Origin: Cyclobacterium sp. 1_MG-2023
Lineage (GTDB): Bacteria > Bacteroidota > Bacteroidia > Cytophagales > Cyclobacteriaceae
Assembly (NCBI RefSeq): GCF_030546805.1
Contig: NZ_JAUOPC010000012.1
Location: 1 to 64,000 of the forward strand
Length of the DNA stretch: 64,000 nt
Direction of reading: 5' to 3'
The translations under genes were made by a program, and so were the position numbers. Below, piece by piece: positions 43,923 to 54,500 of this stretch. Each line of letters starts with the position of its first letter. The first letter of the stretch is position 1. The notes below the pieces were generated by a model that saw nothing but the letters and a program-made list of their open reading frames with translations, was not told the DNA's origin and did no database searches.

Positions 43923-46900
43923 TTAGAAATTAACATTCAAACCCATCGTATAGGTAGTCATCTGAGGATACCATCCACCATTACTAACCGGAGCTTCAGG
44001 ATCATAACCTTCATAAAAATTATGAACCGTAAACAAATTCCTACCACTCAAATACAGTCTCAGTCCTCTTATATTTATCTTGGATAAAGCTGTTTCTGGA
44101 AAAGCATAACCTACTTGAATATTCTGACCTCTTAAATAGGCTGCATTTCTCATCCAAAAACTCGAATTTTGCTCGTTATTGGTTTGATTCCAGGCTAACC
44201 TAGGATAAGCAGCATCAGTATTGGTTGGTGTCCAACGGTCCTTGTGCTGTTCTTGTACCGTACCTCCTAGGTAAAAAGGCATGATGCCTTGACCATACAT
44301 GTAGCCATCTGCTTTCCCAACTCCTTGTAGAAAAACAGATAGGTCAAAGCCTTTATAGTCTGCACTAAATCGAAAGCCAAAAGTATGTCTTGGTATGGGG
44401 CTACCTATCACCGCTAGGTCACGGTCATTGATCATGCCGTCTCCATCAATGTCTTTGTATTTGATATCTCCGGGAGCAATATTTCCAAATTGATCTGCAT
44501 GATTGTCTACCTCCTCTTGCGATTGAAACAAGCCCTGATCAACATATCCAAAGAACGATCCAATCGGATACCCCTCTCTATTAACTGTCAGACCCGTATT
44601 CTCTATTCCTTTCATGTCGATGATTTCATTGCGAACATCGGAATAGTTTACCATGATGCTATAATTCAGTTCACCTACCTTATTCCGGTAGTTCACCATC
44701 AAATCATAGCCCTTGTTTAAGACCTCTCCTGCATTCTGAAAAGGTGCACTTAGTCCAAGGGTCTGTGGGATATTTAAAGCCAGAAGAATATCCTTGGTTC
44801 TTCTGATATAATAATCTGCAGACACATCTAATTTCCCCCAAAGGTTAAATTCAAGTCCAACATCTGTGGTTTCAGTCGTTTCCCATTGTATGGATGAATT
44901 GGCCATACTGTTCAATGCAGCACCAGGAGCATTTGCCCCTCCAAATGTATAGTCCTGTGCGCTTCCACCTAAAGCCATAAAGGCTGCAAAAGGATAAAGG
45001 CCAATATTTTGATTACCTAGCTGTCCCCATGAGGCCCTTAGTTTCAAGTGGTCAACTAAACCTGAGTACTGCTCCATAAATCCTTCTTCAGAAATACGCC
45101 AGCCCGCAGAAAATGATGGAAACACTCCAGATCTATTGCCTTCAGCAAACCTGGAAGAAGCATCTCTACGTACATTTCCTTCCAATAAATACCTTTCATC
45201 ATAATTGTAAGTCACCCTACCGAAAACAGATTGTAAAGCCCAGTGAGAAGCGGCACCACCAGTTCGCTCATTTGCTCTGTTTCCTGCATTGATCTGCTCA
45301 TATTGAGGCAAGGGAAACACTTCTCTATAAGCTGAAATCCATGCATTGGTTTGATCTTCCTGTTGATAGCCAGCCGTCACACCAATGGTGTGAATCTCAT
45401 TAAAACTTTTGTCATAGGTCACTATTGCTCGTAGGTTATTGTACCACTCTCGAGTATAGCTTTCTGACAATGAATTTCTCTGTGGAACAAAGTGCGTAGG
45501 AGTTTCTCCATCTCTAGCATAAGTTTGGGTGATATTGGAGAAAACTTTGCTATGTGGGTTCCAGAACTTCGGAGCGTACATTACTTCGGCATTTAGCCCT
45601 TCGGAAATTTTGTAATTCAGTCGAAAGTTCAAGATGGCATCCAGGCTTTCATTCGTGTTTAACCCTCCGTCTTTAGCCCTGGCCAAAGGATGGTCTCCAT
45701 TCCAGCCTTCACCATAGCGCCCATTAGATAAAACGCCTACCTCATTTGAAGGAATTCTTCTCATCCAGTGAAAAACGTAACCTGTGCCACTGGAAGGTTG
45801 TTTTTGGAAAGCCCTCCGCAAAAAAATATCTGTAGAAAGCGTCAATCTTTCTGATACGTTTATGTCTGAATTGAGCCTTAAATTAAAACGGTTAAAGCTA
45901 GTATTTGGAATAATTCCTTCTTGATCCAGATAACTTACAGAAGCAAATAACTTTGACTTCTCACTCCCTGCGTTAATGCTTAAATTGTGATTTTGCATAA
46001 AGGCAGCGTTGCTCATGGTTATTGCTTGCCAGTCTGTATCAGGATATTGATCAGAAGGCATTCCAGCCTTATAATCGGCAATAAACTCATCAGTATATTG
46101 GGGATCATTTCCAATATTTGTAAATGCTTCATTTGCCATCTCCATATGGTCTATGGCCCCAACAATTTCCGGAAGCTGGGTAGGCACCTGAAAACCGGCA
46201 TACATATTATAATTTACCCTTACTCCTTCTACCCCACGTTTTGTAGTAATCAATACAACACCATTGGCTGCCCTTGCCCCATAAATGGCTGCAGAAGAAG
46301 CATCCTTTAATATTGAAATACTTTCAATCTCATTCGGATCAACATTATTAAGGCTTGTTTCTATTCCATCTACCATCACTAGTGGATTAGAATCTCCGAG
46401 GGTCCCTACCCCACGAATCCGAATAGAACCTCCATCACTTCCCGGTTGGCCACTACGCTGAGTGACTGTGACTCCCGGAGCGATGCCTTGCAAGGCCATA
46501 GACGTTTGTCCGACTGGCTGATTAACAATCTCCTTGGAGGTTATTGAACTCACAGCCCCAGTCAAATTTACTTTCTTTTGTGTACCATAACCTACCACAA
46601 CTACCTCATCTAGTGAAGACAAGTCTTCCGTCATGGTTACATTAATTTCATTCCGGTTTCCTACTGAAACTACTTGTTGTTGGTAACCAATAAATGAGAA
46701 AATCAACACTGCATTGTCTGGGACTTCGAAAGAAAAATTACCATCAATATCAGTGGCAGTACCTATATTGGTCCCTTGAACCAATACTGTTGCACCCGGA
46801 ATTCCCTGTCCATTGGTATCTACAACCCTTCCTTTGATAGGGCGTTCCTCTATAGAGATTTCAATGTTTCCTTGGTCTTTCTGATATTTGGCTTTGGCCA

Positions 46901-47249
46901 CATAGATGGAATTGTCTACTTGCTTGAACTTTAGGTCTGCTGCTAAGGCAATGTCGATCAACAAATCATTTACTGATTGTCGTTTATTTTTTAAGTTTAA
47001 ATTTGGGTTATTGTCCAAAATTTCTTCCGGAAGCACAAATTGATAATCGGTTGAATTTTCAACCTTCTGGAAAATCTCCTCCAAATCCCATTGAACTTTT
47101 TTCAGTTTAATATAGGACTTATCAATGGGCCTTATCTGAGCAGTTATCTCATGAGCCGCCAATGTTGTCATAAACAAACACTGTAGCAACAAGCCATACA
47201 ATAGGTTTTGGGATACCATTTTTATTAGGTACAGTAGTTTTCTTTTCAT
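43923..47249 (-). CDS. SusC/RagA TonB-dependent transporter with STN domain
   Basis: A 1108-residue outer-membrane importer. Order: signal peptide (about 1-36), STN domain (about 45-110; WDLEEIFQKVENSTDYQFVL), carboxypeptidase-regulatory-like domain (about 137-212; GIPGATVLVQGTNIGTATDI), plug (about 225-335; PLVMVDGIETS, NGVVLITTKRG) and barrel ending TYTMGLNVNF. The STN domain is the signalling contact for the FecR gene 91 bp upstream. Imports the ligand captured by the SusD protein and should feed the sulfatase and redox enzymes encoded downstream. Confidence 0.95.
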   Translation of the reverse strand: MKRKLLYLIKMVSQNLLYGLLLQCLFMTTLAAHEITAQIRPIDKSYIKLKKVQWDLEEIFQKVENSTDYQFVLPEEILDNNPNLNLKNKRQSVNDLLIDIALAADLKFKQVDNSIYVAKAKYQKDQGNIEISIEERPIKGRVVDTNGQGIPGATVLVQGTNIGTATDIDGNFSFEVPDNAVLIFSFIGYQQQVVSVGNRNEINVTMTEDLSSLDEVVVVGYGTQKKVNLTGAVSSITSKEIVNQPVGQTSMALQGIAPGVTVTQRSGQPGSDGGSIRIRGVGTLGDSNPLVMVDGIETSLNNVDPNEIESISILKDASSAAIYGARAANGVVLITTKRGVEGVRVNYNMYAGFQVPTQLPEIVGAIDHMEMANEAFTNIGNDPQYTDEFIADYKAGMPSDQYPDTDWQAITMSNAAFMQNHNLSINAGSEKSKLFASVSYLDQEGIIPNTSFNRFNLRLNSDINVSERLTLSTDIFLRRAFQKQPSSGTGYVFHWMRRIPSNEVGVLSNGRYGEGWNGDHPLARAKDGGLNTNESLDAILNFRLNYKISEGLNAEVMYAPKFWNPHSKVFSNITQTYARDGETPTHFVPQRNSLSESYTREWYNNLRAIVTYDKSFNEIHTIGVTAGYQQEDQTNAWISAYREVFPLPQYEQINAGNRANERTGGAASHWALQSVFGRVTYNYDERYLLEGNVRRDASSRFAEGNRSGVFPSFSAGWRISEEGFMEQYSGLVDHLKLRASWGQLGNQNIGLYPFAAFMALGGSAQDYTFGGANAPGAALNSMANSSIQWETTETTDVGLEFNLWGKLDVSADYYIRRTKDILLALNIPQTLGLSAPFQNAGEVLNKGYDLMVNYRNKVGELNYSIMVNYSDVRNEIIDMKGIENTGLTVNREGYPIGSFFGYVDQGLFQSQEEVDNHADQFGNIAPGDIKYKDIDGDGMINDRDLAVIGSPIPRHTFGFRFSADYKGFDLSVFLQGVGKADGYMYGQGIMPFYLGGTVQEQHKDRWTPTNTDAAYPRLAWNQTNNEQNSSFWMRNAAYLRGQNIQVGYAFPETALSKINIRGLRLYLSGRNLFTVHNFYEGYDPEAPVSNGGWYPQMTTYTMGLNVNF

Positions 47250-47340
47250 AATTTTATATGATTTTAAAGGTTAAATTTTAAGATCTGCAGGGTAAATCAT
47301 TTCATTTGGCGATGGGGGATTTGCCCTGCATTGGTTTATA

Positions 47341-48333
47341 TCATAGGCTACTTTTTTTGATTAATACTCGGTTTTTATCTATTTCAAATTGAAACCCCAT
47401 TGAAAAACCTAATCCAGTGAGGACATCACCTAGGTTTTTATTCCGGAAAGTCCCAATTACTCTTTTATTAACATTTATTCCCGTTTCAATTTCTAATTCC
47501 ACTCCGTACCATTTGGCAAGTTCTTCTAGAATCTTCTTTAATTGTACCCTATCAAAATGTAATATTCCCTCTTTCCACCCTATCACTTTATCGGTTTCAA
47601 AAGTCCTAACTTCAAGCCCTGACAAGCTATCTCTTTTATCTAAAACCAACATTTGACCGGGATTTAACTTTAATTCTTCCTCTCCTGTCTCAATGGCAAC
47701 CTTTCCTTCAGTAAGTGCAATAGCGTAAAACCCCTCTCTTGCGATTGTATTGAAAGCTGTGCCTAGGGCGGTGGTAACCATCCCCTCTGTCTTTACTTGA
47801 AAAGGCCGTAAACTATCTTTGGCAATCTGGAAATATCCTTCGCCATCCAACTCAACGAGTCTATTTTTATCCCCATAACCAGAAGAGAAAATTATACTGG
47901 AATTAGCATTTAAAACTATGCTTGTACCATCAGGAAGATTCATGGTTAGCTTTTCTCCTATGCCCGTTTTCCGCTCGATTACCTTCTCAGGTAAGGCTAG
48001 GTTAGGCTCCTTGAATTCTAAACCTTTTTTTAAAAAAATAATGCTTCCAATCAAAAGGACAATACTAGCGGCAACCTTGAAGGTTTTATACCATGAAATA
48101 CTTTTTGATGGATTAGGACCTTTAGCAACAGAAGTACGTGAATGGATTTTTTGAAGAAGCTTATTGTAATCAGTCTGGTCTTTTTCCTTAATGGAGCTGG
48201 TTTCCCATGTGTTTTTAATATGCTCATCAAAAACCTTTCTAGCCTCGGGCTTTTCTAACCAAGCCAATACTTGTCTAGTTTCCTCAGGACTAGCCGTGCG
48301 ATTTAAAAATCTTGTGATAATCTCTCTTTCCAA
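47341..48333 (-). CDS. FecR-family anti-sigma factor with TTG start
   Basis: A 330-residue inner-membrane anti-sigma factor. The frame has no upstream ATG before its stop at 48364-48366; the start codon at 48331-48333 is TTG, which gives the expected N-terminus EREIITRFLNRTASPEETRQ. After about 85 cytoplasmic residues comes one transmembrane segment (TFKVAASIVLLIGSIIFLKK), then the FecR domain (LPDGTSIVLNANSSIIF; EGYFQIAKDSLRPF) and a C-terminal DUF4974 domain. It links the SusC STN domain to the sigma factor at 48481. Rare-start codons usually mean modest expression. Confidence 0.92.
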   Translation of the reverse strand: MEREIITRFLNRTASPEETRQVLAWLEKPEARKVFDEHIKNTWETSSIKEKDQTDYNKLLQKIHSRTSVAKGPNPSKSISWYKTFKVAASIVLLIGSIIFLKKGLEFKEPNLALPEKVIERKTGIGEKLTMNLPDGTSIVLNANSSIIFSSGYGDKNRLVELDGEGYFQIAKDSLRPFQVKTEGMVTTALGTAFNTIAREGFYAIALTEGKVAIETGEEELKLNPGQMLVLDKRDSLSGLEVRTFETDKVIGWKEGILHFDRVQLKKILEELAKWYGVELEIETGINVNKRVIGTFRNKNLGDVLTGLGFSMGFQFEIDKNRVLIKKSSL

Positions 48334-48480
48334 TGGGTTTATTGTTCTTTTGTATATAAACCATCAAAGCCTATATTTACTTAATGAAAAGTTAAAAAAA
48401 ACACAAAAGGTTAAAATTTTTAGCCTTTACAAAATAAAGGAAATTTATATTTCATAATAATAAAGTATCAAAGTAAACCT

Positions 48481-49068
48481 TTAATACAAAATATTAAGCA
48501 TTAAAACCAGACCAAGGGTAGGATTATGAAGCATGTTACTTTTCAATGATTTCGAAGCCAAGTAAATATGATGTTCAATGGTCCTTTTTGACAGTTTCAT
48601 TTGATGAGCAATTTGCTCACTCGTCATGCCATTGAATTTATTCATCTTAAAAACCTCCTTCTGTACAGTAGGAAGCTTTTCTATTTGTTCCATCATCATT
48701 CCTTCCAACTCCTTATAAGATAGGCTGTCCTCTAAACTTTCTGATACCATGCCGAAATCATCAGACAAACTGTCTAAGCTACAGTCATTCTTCCTATCTC
48801 TTATATAATTAAACATATAGAATTTAACAGATTGGAAGAGATAGCTTTTAAATGATTTTGTTTCATCCAATTTTTTTCTTCGCTCCCATACCCTTACAAA
48901 AATTTCCTGTACGGCCTCTTCTGCCAATTGTTGATCGGCAAAAAAAGTGAGTGAAAAAGCCATTAGCTTTCTGGCATATCGATAGTACAACTCATCAAAA
49001 GCAGCTATATCTCCCTGTTTTAAACAGGCCAGCAAGTTGTTGTCCGTATGATTACTCAGTATGCCCAT
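48481..49068 (-). CDS. ECF sigma-70 factor of the glycan locus
   Basis: A 195-residue ECF sigma factor. Region 2 about 20-90 (FDELYYRYARKLMAFSLTFF; SYLFQSVKFYMFNYIRD) and region 4 about 125-185 (LPTVQKEVFKMNKFNGMTSE; helix-turn-helix QIAHQMKLSKRTIEHHIYLA). It is a separate paralogue from that at 24818, though the arrangement is the same. 147 bp separate it from the FecR gene. It should activate the SusC-SusD and downstream enzyme genes when ligand binding reaches FecR. Confidence 0.92.
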   Translation of the reverse strand: MGILSNHTDNNLLACLKQGDIAAFDELYYRYARKLMAFSLTFFADQQLAEEAVQEIFVRVWERRKKLDETKSFKSYLFQSVKFYMFNYIRDRKNDCSLDSLSDDFGMVSESLEDSLSYKELEGMMMEQIEKLPTVQKEVFKMNKFNGMTSEQIAHQMKLSKRTIEHHIYLASKSLKSNMLHNPTLGLVLMLNILY

Positions 49069-49207
49069 GGGTTTATTGCTTGCCGCCGCTAATCTCCACT
49101 CAAAGCAATCATAAGGGGAAGCGGAACTTAATTTTATGAGGACAATATAAGGTATTATAATTTAAATATAAAAATGTCTTTACCGTATATTACACCTATC
49201 CCAATAG

Positions 49208-49984
49208 TTATTTGCCGGTATTTTTTGTAATCCAACGGATGGCATAGTATTCACATGCTCCTTTTCCGGCATTCCTAATCCCATGTGCATCCATTGCGTG
49301 CAAATAGATAAGGGAGCCTGGGCCAAGGAGATAAGGCACTCCGTTAATCATTTCCTCAACTTGACCTTGTAAAACCAAGATTATCTCCTCATCCGCATGA
49401 ACATGAGGATCGTGGCTTTTTTCTCCATCGTCTAAAGTTGTGATATGCATTTCCAATTCCTGTAAAGTAGGAGTAACTCCTCTACTTACATCTCTTCGTC
49501 CTCCCTTTGCACTTTCCTTGAATTCCAATTGCCGGTAATTATACTTGGTTAAAGCATTGACCTCAGGCTTAAAATCTTTCCCTACTTGTTCAGCCTCCCA
49601 TTCTATTACAAAAAAGGAAACCGGGGAGGTTCCTGAATGGTGAATGCTAGCAGGTTGGTCTTTTGTTAACCAGGCAACACTTCTGCTTTCTAACTTTTCA
49701 CTTTCCAACCCCTGATTTACCGAAAGTTCTCCGGAACCAATCAAAACTAATTTTTCTTCCCCTTTTTTGAGACTCAAGCTTTTCCCATCTGAAAGCGTAT
49801 AATGGTTCACCCGGAAATTATCTAAAGTTTCTGTAGGGCCATCAAGGATGGGCCGGATTTCTGTACCATTCTCAACATTTACGGGCAACATTTTGTACTC
49901 ATAAACAGCAGAGGGCAGTGGCAGCAATTGCGCATGAGCAGAGGTTTGCCAAACCATTAGCAAATAGAGGGCTATATATTTCAT
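49208..49984 (-). CDS. Exported bicupin protein
   Basis: A 258-residue protein with a Sec signal peptide (about 1-18, ending SAHAQ). Two cupin folds: an N-terminal one (about 40-150) whose metal ligands are not evident, and a C-terminal one (about 165-255) with ligands HDPHVHADEE and a later His in YLHAMDAHGIRN, so one active metal site. Cytoplasmic relatives include (S)-ureidoglycine aminohydrolase, but the signal peptide and missing purine genes argue for a different substrate. The gene lies 139 bp upstream of the sigma factor of the glycan locus on the same strand and may be part of it. Confidence 0.8.
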   Translation of the reverse strand: MKYIALYLLMVWQTSAHAQLLPLPSAVYEYKMLPVNVENGTEIRPILDGPTETLDNFRVNHYTLSDGKSLSLKKGEEKLVLIGSGELSVNQGLESEKLESRSVAWLTKDQPASIHHSGTSPVSFFVIEWEAEQVGKDFKPEVNALTKYNYRQLEFKESAKGGRRDVSRGVTPTLQELEMHITTLDDGEKSHDPHVHADEEIILVLQGQVEEMINGVPYLLGPGSLIYLHAMDAHGIRNAGKGACEYYAIRWITKNTGK

Positions 49985-50208
49985 CGGCTGGGTTATTGTT
50001 AATTGTAATAATCAACCAATAAAACAACATTTTCTTTGTGCTCCAAATCTTATTTGATTTTCGTTCAAATCTTTCCTTGTTACTCAGTAGAAAATATCTT
50101 GCAACCTTTTTAACCTATTATATAAATCACCTTTGAAAGCATGTATCAACAGTAATAAAAATTAACTTTAAAATGCTTTCTTTTCAGATAAAGGTAAGTA
50201 TATATAAA

Positions 50209-51375
50209 TCAGGCTTTACGTTTTGATTTTTCCCATGTGCTTTTTTGACTCCCTTTTAGAAAACGAAACAGCCCGGCAACTACGGCATAATTCATCATAC
50301 AAAAATAAAAAGGTATAAACAGCACTTTAATTCTAAGCTTTCTGTTTTCCAAAATATATCCAAGCAAAGCTGCCGCATAAAAAGCCAATTGAGCAATCAT
50401 TACTAATTGGTAAATCAAGCCTTCATTTAGAAGAAAAAAGTTAAGTATAAAAATAAGAAGCAGTAAAAAGGGTGTGATCGTCCACCTAAGAACCCTATGG
50501 GACAAATATTGAAAAAAGAGCAAGGGATGATTAAAGGGTGTTATTTTGAAAAAAAGCCTTTTCATTGATTGCCAGCCCCCCGCACTAATTCTAACTTTTC
50601 TTTTTAATTCCTCACTTGTGGTATCAGAGCCTGTTTCCATTGCATAGGCATCCGGTTCATATACGATTCTGTATCCATCAGAGGCGATAAGTAAGGATTG
50701 CATAAAGTCATCTAGAATGGTGTCTTCAGGCAAATCTCTATACAAAGATGTCCTAAATGCAACCAATTCACCTGCTGCTCCTACAGCTGAATAAAATTTG
50801 GAGTCCATTTTCTTTAAAAAGGATTCATATTTCCAATACATTCCTTCTCCTGCAGAACTTGCGGAATCTTCTTCTTCCACCAGAACTCTTTTTTCGCCGG
50901 AAACGCAGCCAACATTCTCTTTGCTAAAATGTTTGACTATATTTTTAATGGCTTTTTTGTTCAGATTTGTATTGGCATCAGTAAACACCACAAATGGACT
51001 TTTTACAAATTTCATTGCTCTATTCTCTGCGGCTGTTTTCCCTGCTCTCCTGTCTTCATGAAGCAATTTAACGCTAGGGAACTCATTCAAAACTTCTCTA
51101 AAATGATCATTTGATCCATCTGTAATAAAAACAATTTCAATTTTATCATTTGGGTATTCCAGACTAAGTGAATTTATAATCTTTTCCTTAATGATATCTG
51201 CTTCATTGAAACAAGGAACAACTAGAGTGACCTCCGGAACAAAATCTTCCTGTGTATTGTCATCACCCTTTCTGAATAAACCTTTAAGTTTAACTAGCAA
51301 TGCAATTACAATTCCATATCCTAAAAAAGTGTAAGCAACCACAGCAATTGCTATCCAAAAAACTACCTGAAGCAT
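50209..51375 (-). CDS. Membrane glycosyltransferase, family 2
   Basis: A 388-residue processive-looking glycosyltransferase. One N-terminal helix (about 5-28), a GT-A domain (about 45-270) with EVTLVVPCFNEADIIKEKI, the nucleotide-binding DGSND, the DxD-like FTDANTN and the late LDDFMQSLLIAS and RISAGGWQSM, then three to four C-terminal helices (about 280-375). This resembles the PgaC/NodC/cellulose-synthase type, which makes and sometimes exports an extracellular polymer, although the usual QxxRW is replaced by ISAGGWQ. Stands alone and divergent from the hybrid kinase gene. Confidence 0.85.
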   Translation of the reverse strand: MLQVVFWIAIAVVAYTFLGYGIVIALLVKLKGLFRKGDDNTQEDFVPEVTLVVPCFNEADIIKEKIINSLSLEYPNDKIEIVFITDGSNDHFREVLNEFPSVKLLHEDRRAGKTAAENRAMKFVKSPFVVFTDANTNLNKKAIKNIVKHFSKENVGCVSGEKRVLVEEEDSASSAGEGMYWKYESFLKKMDSKFYSAVGAAGELVAFRTSLYRDLPEDTILDDFMQSLLIASDGYRIVYEPDAYAMETGSDTTSEELKRKVRISAGGWQSMKRLFFKITPFNHPLLFFQYLSHRVLRWTITPFLLLLIFILNFFLLNEGLIYQLVMIAQLAFYAAALLGYILENRKLRIKVLFIPFYFCMMNYAVVAGLFRFLKGSQKSTWEKSKRKA

Positions 51376-51405
51376 AAGAATATATTTAATTTATGAATTT
51401 GATTT

Positions 51406-51467
51406 TAAAATTAAAATTTCGATTTTGTAAAAATTTAAAGTTCGATGAAGGTAAAATTTTAATTTTA
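51406..51467. promoter_or_regulatory. 14-bp inverted repeat between divergent genes
   Basis: TAAAATTAAAATTT at 51406-51419 and its exact complement AAATTTTAATTTTA at 51454-51467, separated by 34 bp. The half-sites flank two TTCGAT copies (near 51418 and 51441) and are followed by ATCGAA. It lies 31 bp upstream of the glycosyltransferase start and 117 bp upstream of the kinase gene. It could be an operator for a dimeric regulator, but long AT-only arms are easily produced by chance. Confidence 0.4.
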
Positions 51468-51583
51468 TCGAACACTTTATTTTTTTTAAAATTAGCGTTT
51501 CACTATTAATTTAGCAATAAATGATTTTATTTGGTTAATATTTCGAGATTAAGCGCCCATCTCAAGAAAGTTTAATTCAGAGC

Positions 51584-54500
51584 ATGAAAAAAAATATTTC
51601 AGATAATAATACGGAGAATACTGGACATTTTAATAAAATGAATCCGGAAAATAATTCAAGACAACAGATTTCTTCAAAGATCGTGGCTCTGGCACAAAAA
51701 CTAAGCGCTTGTAACCATTCATTTTTGGGTATGCTAAAGGATGAGGGAATTTGTATTCTTAGCGCTTCCAGTATTCAAACCTCCAATAATATACCTAAAA
51801 ATGATCCTTTTTTCAACTTTTTAGTAACCTTCAAGGAATTTACAATCATTAAAGAAATTCAAGCAGAAAAAGAGCTCGCAAAAAGTGAATACCTAAATGA
51901 GATTGGCAAAATAAATTATATGGCAATTCAGCCAATAGTTAATAAAGAAAATTCGACTTTAGGCTATGTAGTTGTTCTCAATGAAGAAATTCCTCCAGCA
52001 AATTTAAATATTGCTGAAAATCTTGACTTACTTTATCCACAGACCAAAGAAGTACTAATTGCCCAATCCAGCGAACTTGAAGACCAAATATTAAGTAAGG
52101 CGATGGTTTTATCTCAAGACCTAATCACTATTCTGGGAGCTGATGGAAAATTAATTAAAGTCAATAAGGCATTCAAAACGCTACTGGGTTACGATGAGAA
52201 AGAGATTTCTGACAAACCGGTGTTAGATTACATTCATCCTGATGATGTAAAGAGCACCATGAAACAGATTCAATCCTTGATAACCGGAGAAGAACAAACC
52301 ACTATTTTTTATCACCGATTGAAATGTCAAAATGGTGAATACAAAACTTTTGCTTGGCGTGCGACGGGGGATTTAGAAAATAATTTAGTTTTTGCTATTG
52401 GCAGAGATATTAGTGAAGAGACAAAAAATAAAGAAAGACTTTTAGCAAGTGAAGAAAAATTCCGTTCCTTCTTTGAAAATAGTCAAGGGTTAATGTTAAC
52501 CCATGATATGGAAGGTAATTTTTTAAGCTTTAACAGTTATGGTGCTCGCTTGTTGGGCTATACTGTGGAAGAAATGCTAACAAAAAAGCTTTGGGATATC
52601 ATCCCTTCGAAGTTTAAATTTGAAGTAGACGACTATATCAAAGAAATAAAAGACAACGGGGAGGCTCAAGGCTTGATGACCACTTTTCAAGCCAATGGCC
52701 AGTTAAAAGTTTGGCTTTACAGCAACAAATTGGAGAAAGACCATTTTGGTAACCAATATGTCATCGGCAACTCTATTGACATTACAGAAAGGTTACGTCT
52801 GGAAAAAAGAATCCAAAACGCCAAAGAATTTTTGAATCAGACCCATGCTATGGCTAAAATAGGTGGCTGGAAATACGATATAGAAAAACAATCCATCAAC
52901 TGGACAGACATTACCAAATCAATATTTATGGTTTCTGACGAATATATCCCTGATTTGGAAACCGGGATTGATTTTTATAAAGAAGGCGAAAGCCGTGATA
53001 AAATAAAAGAAGTTATAGATTTGGCTATTAATTATGGCAAACCGTGGGATGAAAGGCTTAAAATAATCAACAATCAAGGGAAAGAAATATGGGTGAGGAC
53101 ACTTGGTGAAGCTCATATTGAAGATGGAAAATGTCTATATCTTTCAGGAACCATTCAAGACATCGATGAAGAAGTCAAAAAAGAAAATCAGCTAATTCAG
53201 AAAGAACAAATGTTGGGAGCTATCTCCAAAGCCACCGACGAATTGCTTTCTAATAACAAACTCTATGATGCCATACCAAATAGCCTTGAAATCATAGGCA
53301 AATCAGTTGGTGTAGATCGAATTTATTACTTCGAAAATAGTATGGGTGAAAAAGGTGAAAAATACACCTCTCAACGCTTTGAATGGAGTAATGATAGTGT
53401 AGAAGCACAAATTAACAACCCTGATTTACAGAACATCCCGCTAGAGGCTTTTGGTGATTTTGTTTTCCCCATGGAAAACAATGAGGTTTTTATGGCCATC
53501 ATTTCAAACTTACCCGATGAGTCTGAAACGAAACAATTCTTAGACAATCAAAATATCAAATCAATTTTAACCATTCCAATTTTTACCGAAAATGGATTTT
53601 GGGGATTCATAGGTTATGATGATTGTACCAATGAGCGAGAATGGTCAAAAGCTGAATTGTCATTATTAAGAAGTTTTGCCAATAGTATTTCAAATGCTAT
53701 TGACAGAAATATCTTGGAAAAAAACCTAATTGAGTCCAAAGAAATAGCAGAAAAAGCAAGTTTAGCAAAATCAGAATTTCTGGCCAATATGAGTCATGAA
53801 ATTAGAACCCCTCTTAATGGAATAATAGGTTTTACAGACTTGTTAGTAAAAACAGAATTGGATGAAACCCAAAGTCAATACATTAACATTGTCAATCAAT
53901 CGGCAGTCTCTTTATTAAATATTATCAATGATATATTAGACTTCTCAAAAATTGAGGCCGGCAAACTTGAATTAGAAATCATAAAATCAGATATTTTTGA
54001 GCTCTCCGGCCAAGCCACAGATGTTGTGTCTTATCAAGCCCAGAAAAAAGGAGTGGAAATGCTCTTAAACATTGAAAAATCACTTCCTAGGTTTATTAAA
54101 GTAGACGATATTCGGTTAAAACAAATATTGATAAACCTTCTGGGAAACGCTGTGAAATTTACGGATAAGGGGGAAATTGAGCTTAAAATCCATACTTTAA
54201 ATAAAATTGATGAGAATAAAAGGATAATAAGGTTTGAAGTTCGTGATACTGGAATAGGAATTTCTGAAGAATACCAAAAAAGGATATTCGACGCATTTAT
54301 GCAAGAAGATGGTTCTACAACGAAAAAGTATGGGGGCACAGGTTTAGGGCTTACTATCTCGAACAAACTTTTATCCATGATGGGGTCAGAGTTGCAGCTT
54401 AAAAGCAAATTAAATGCAGGTAGTACCTTTTATTTTGATTTAGAGCTCAATACCGAAGAGGGAGAATTAGAGCAACTTGCAGATTATCCGCTCAATAATG

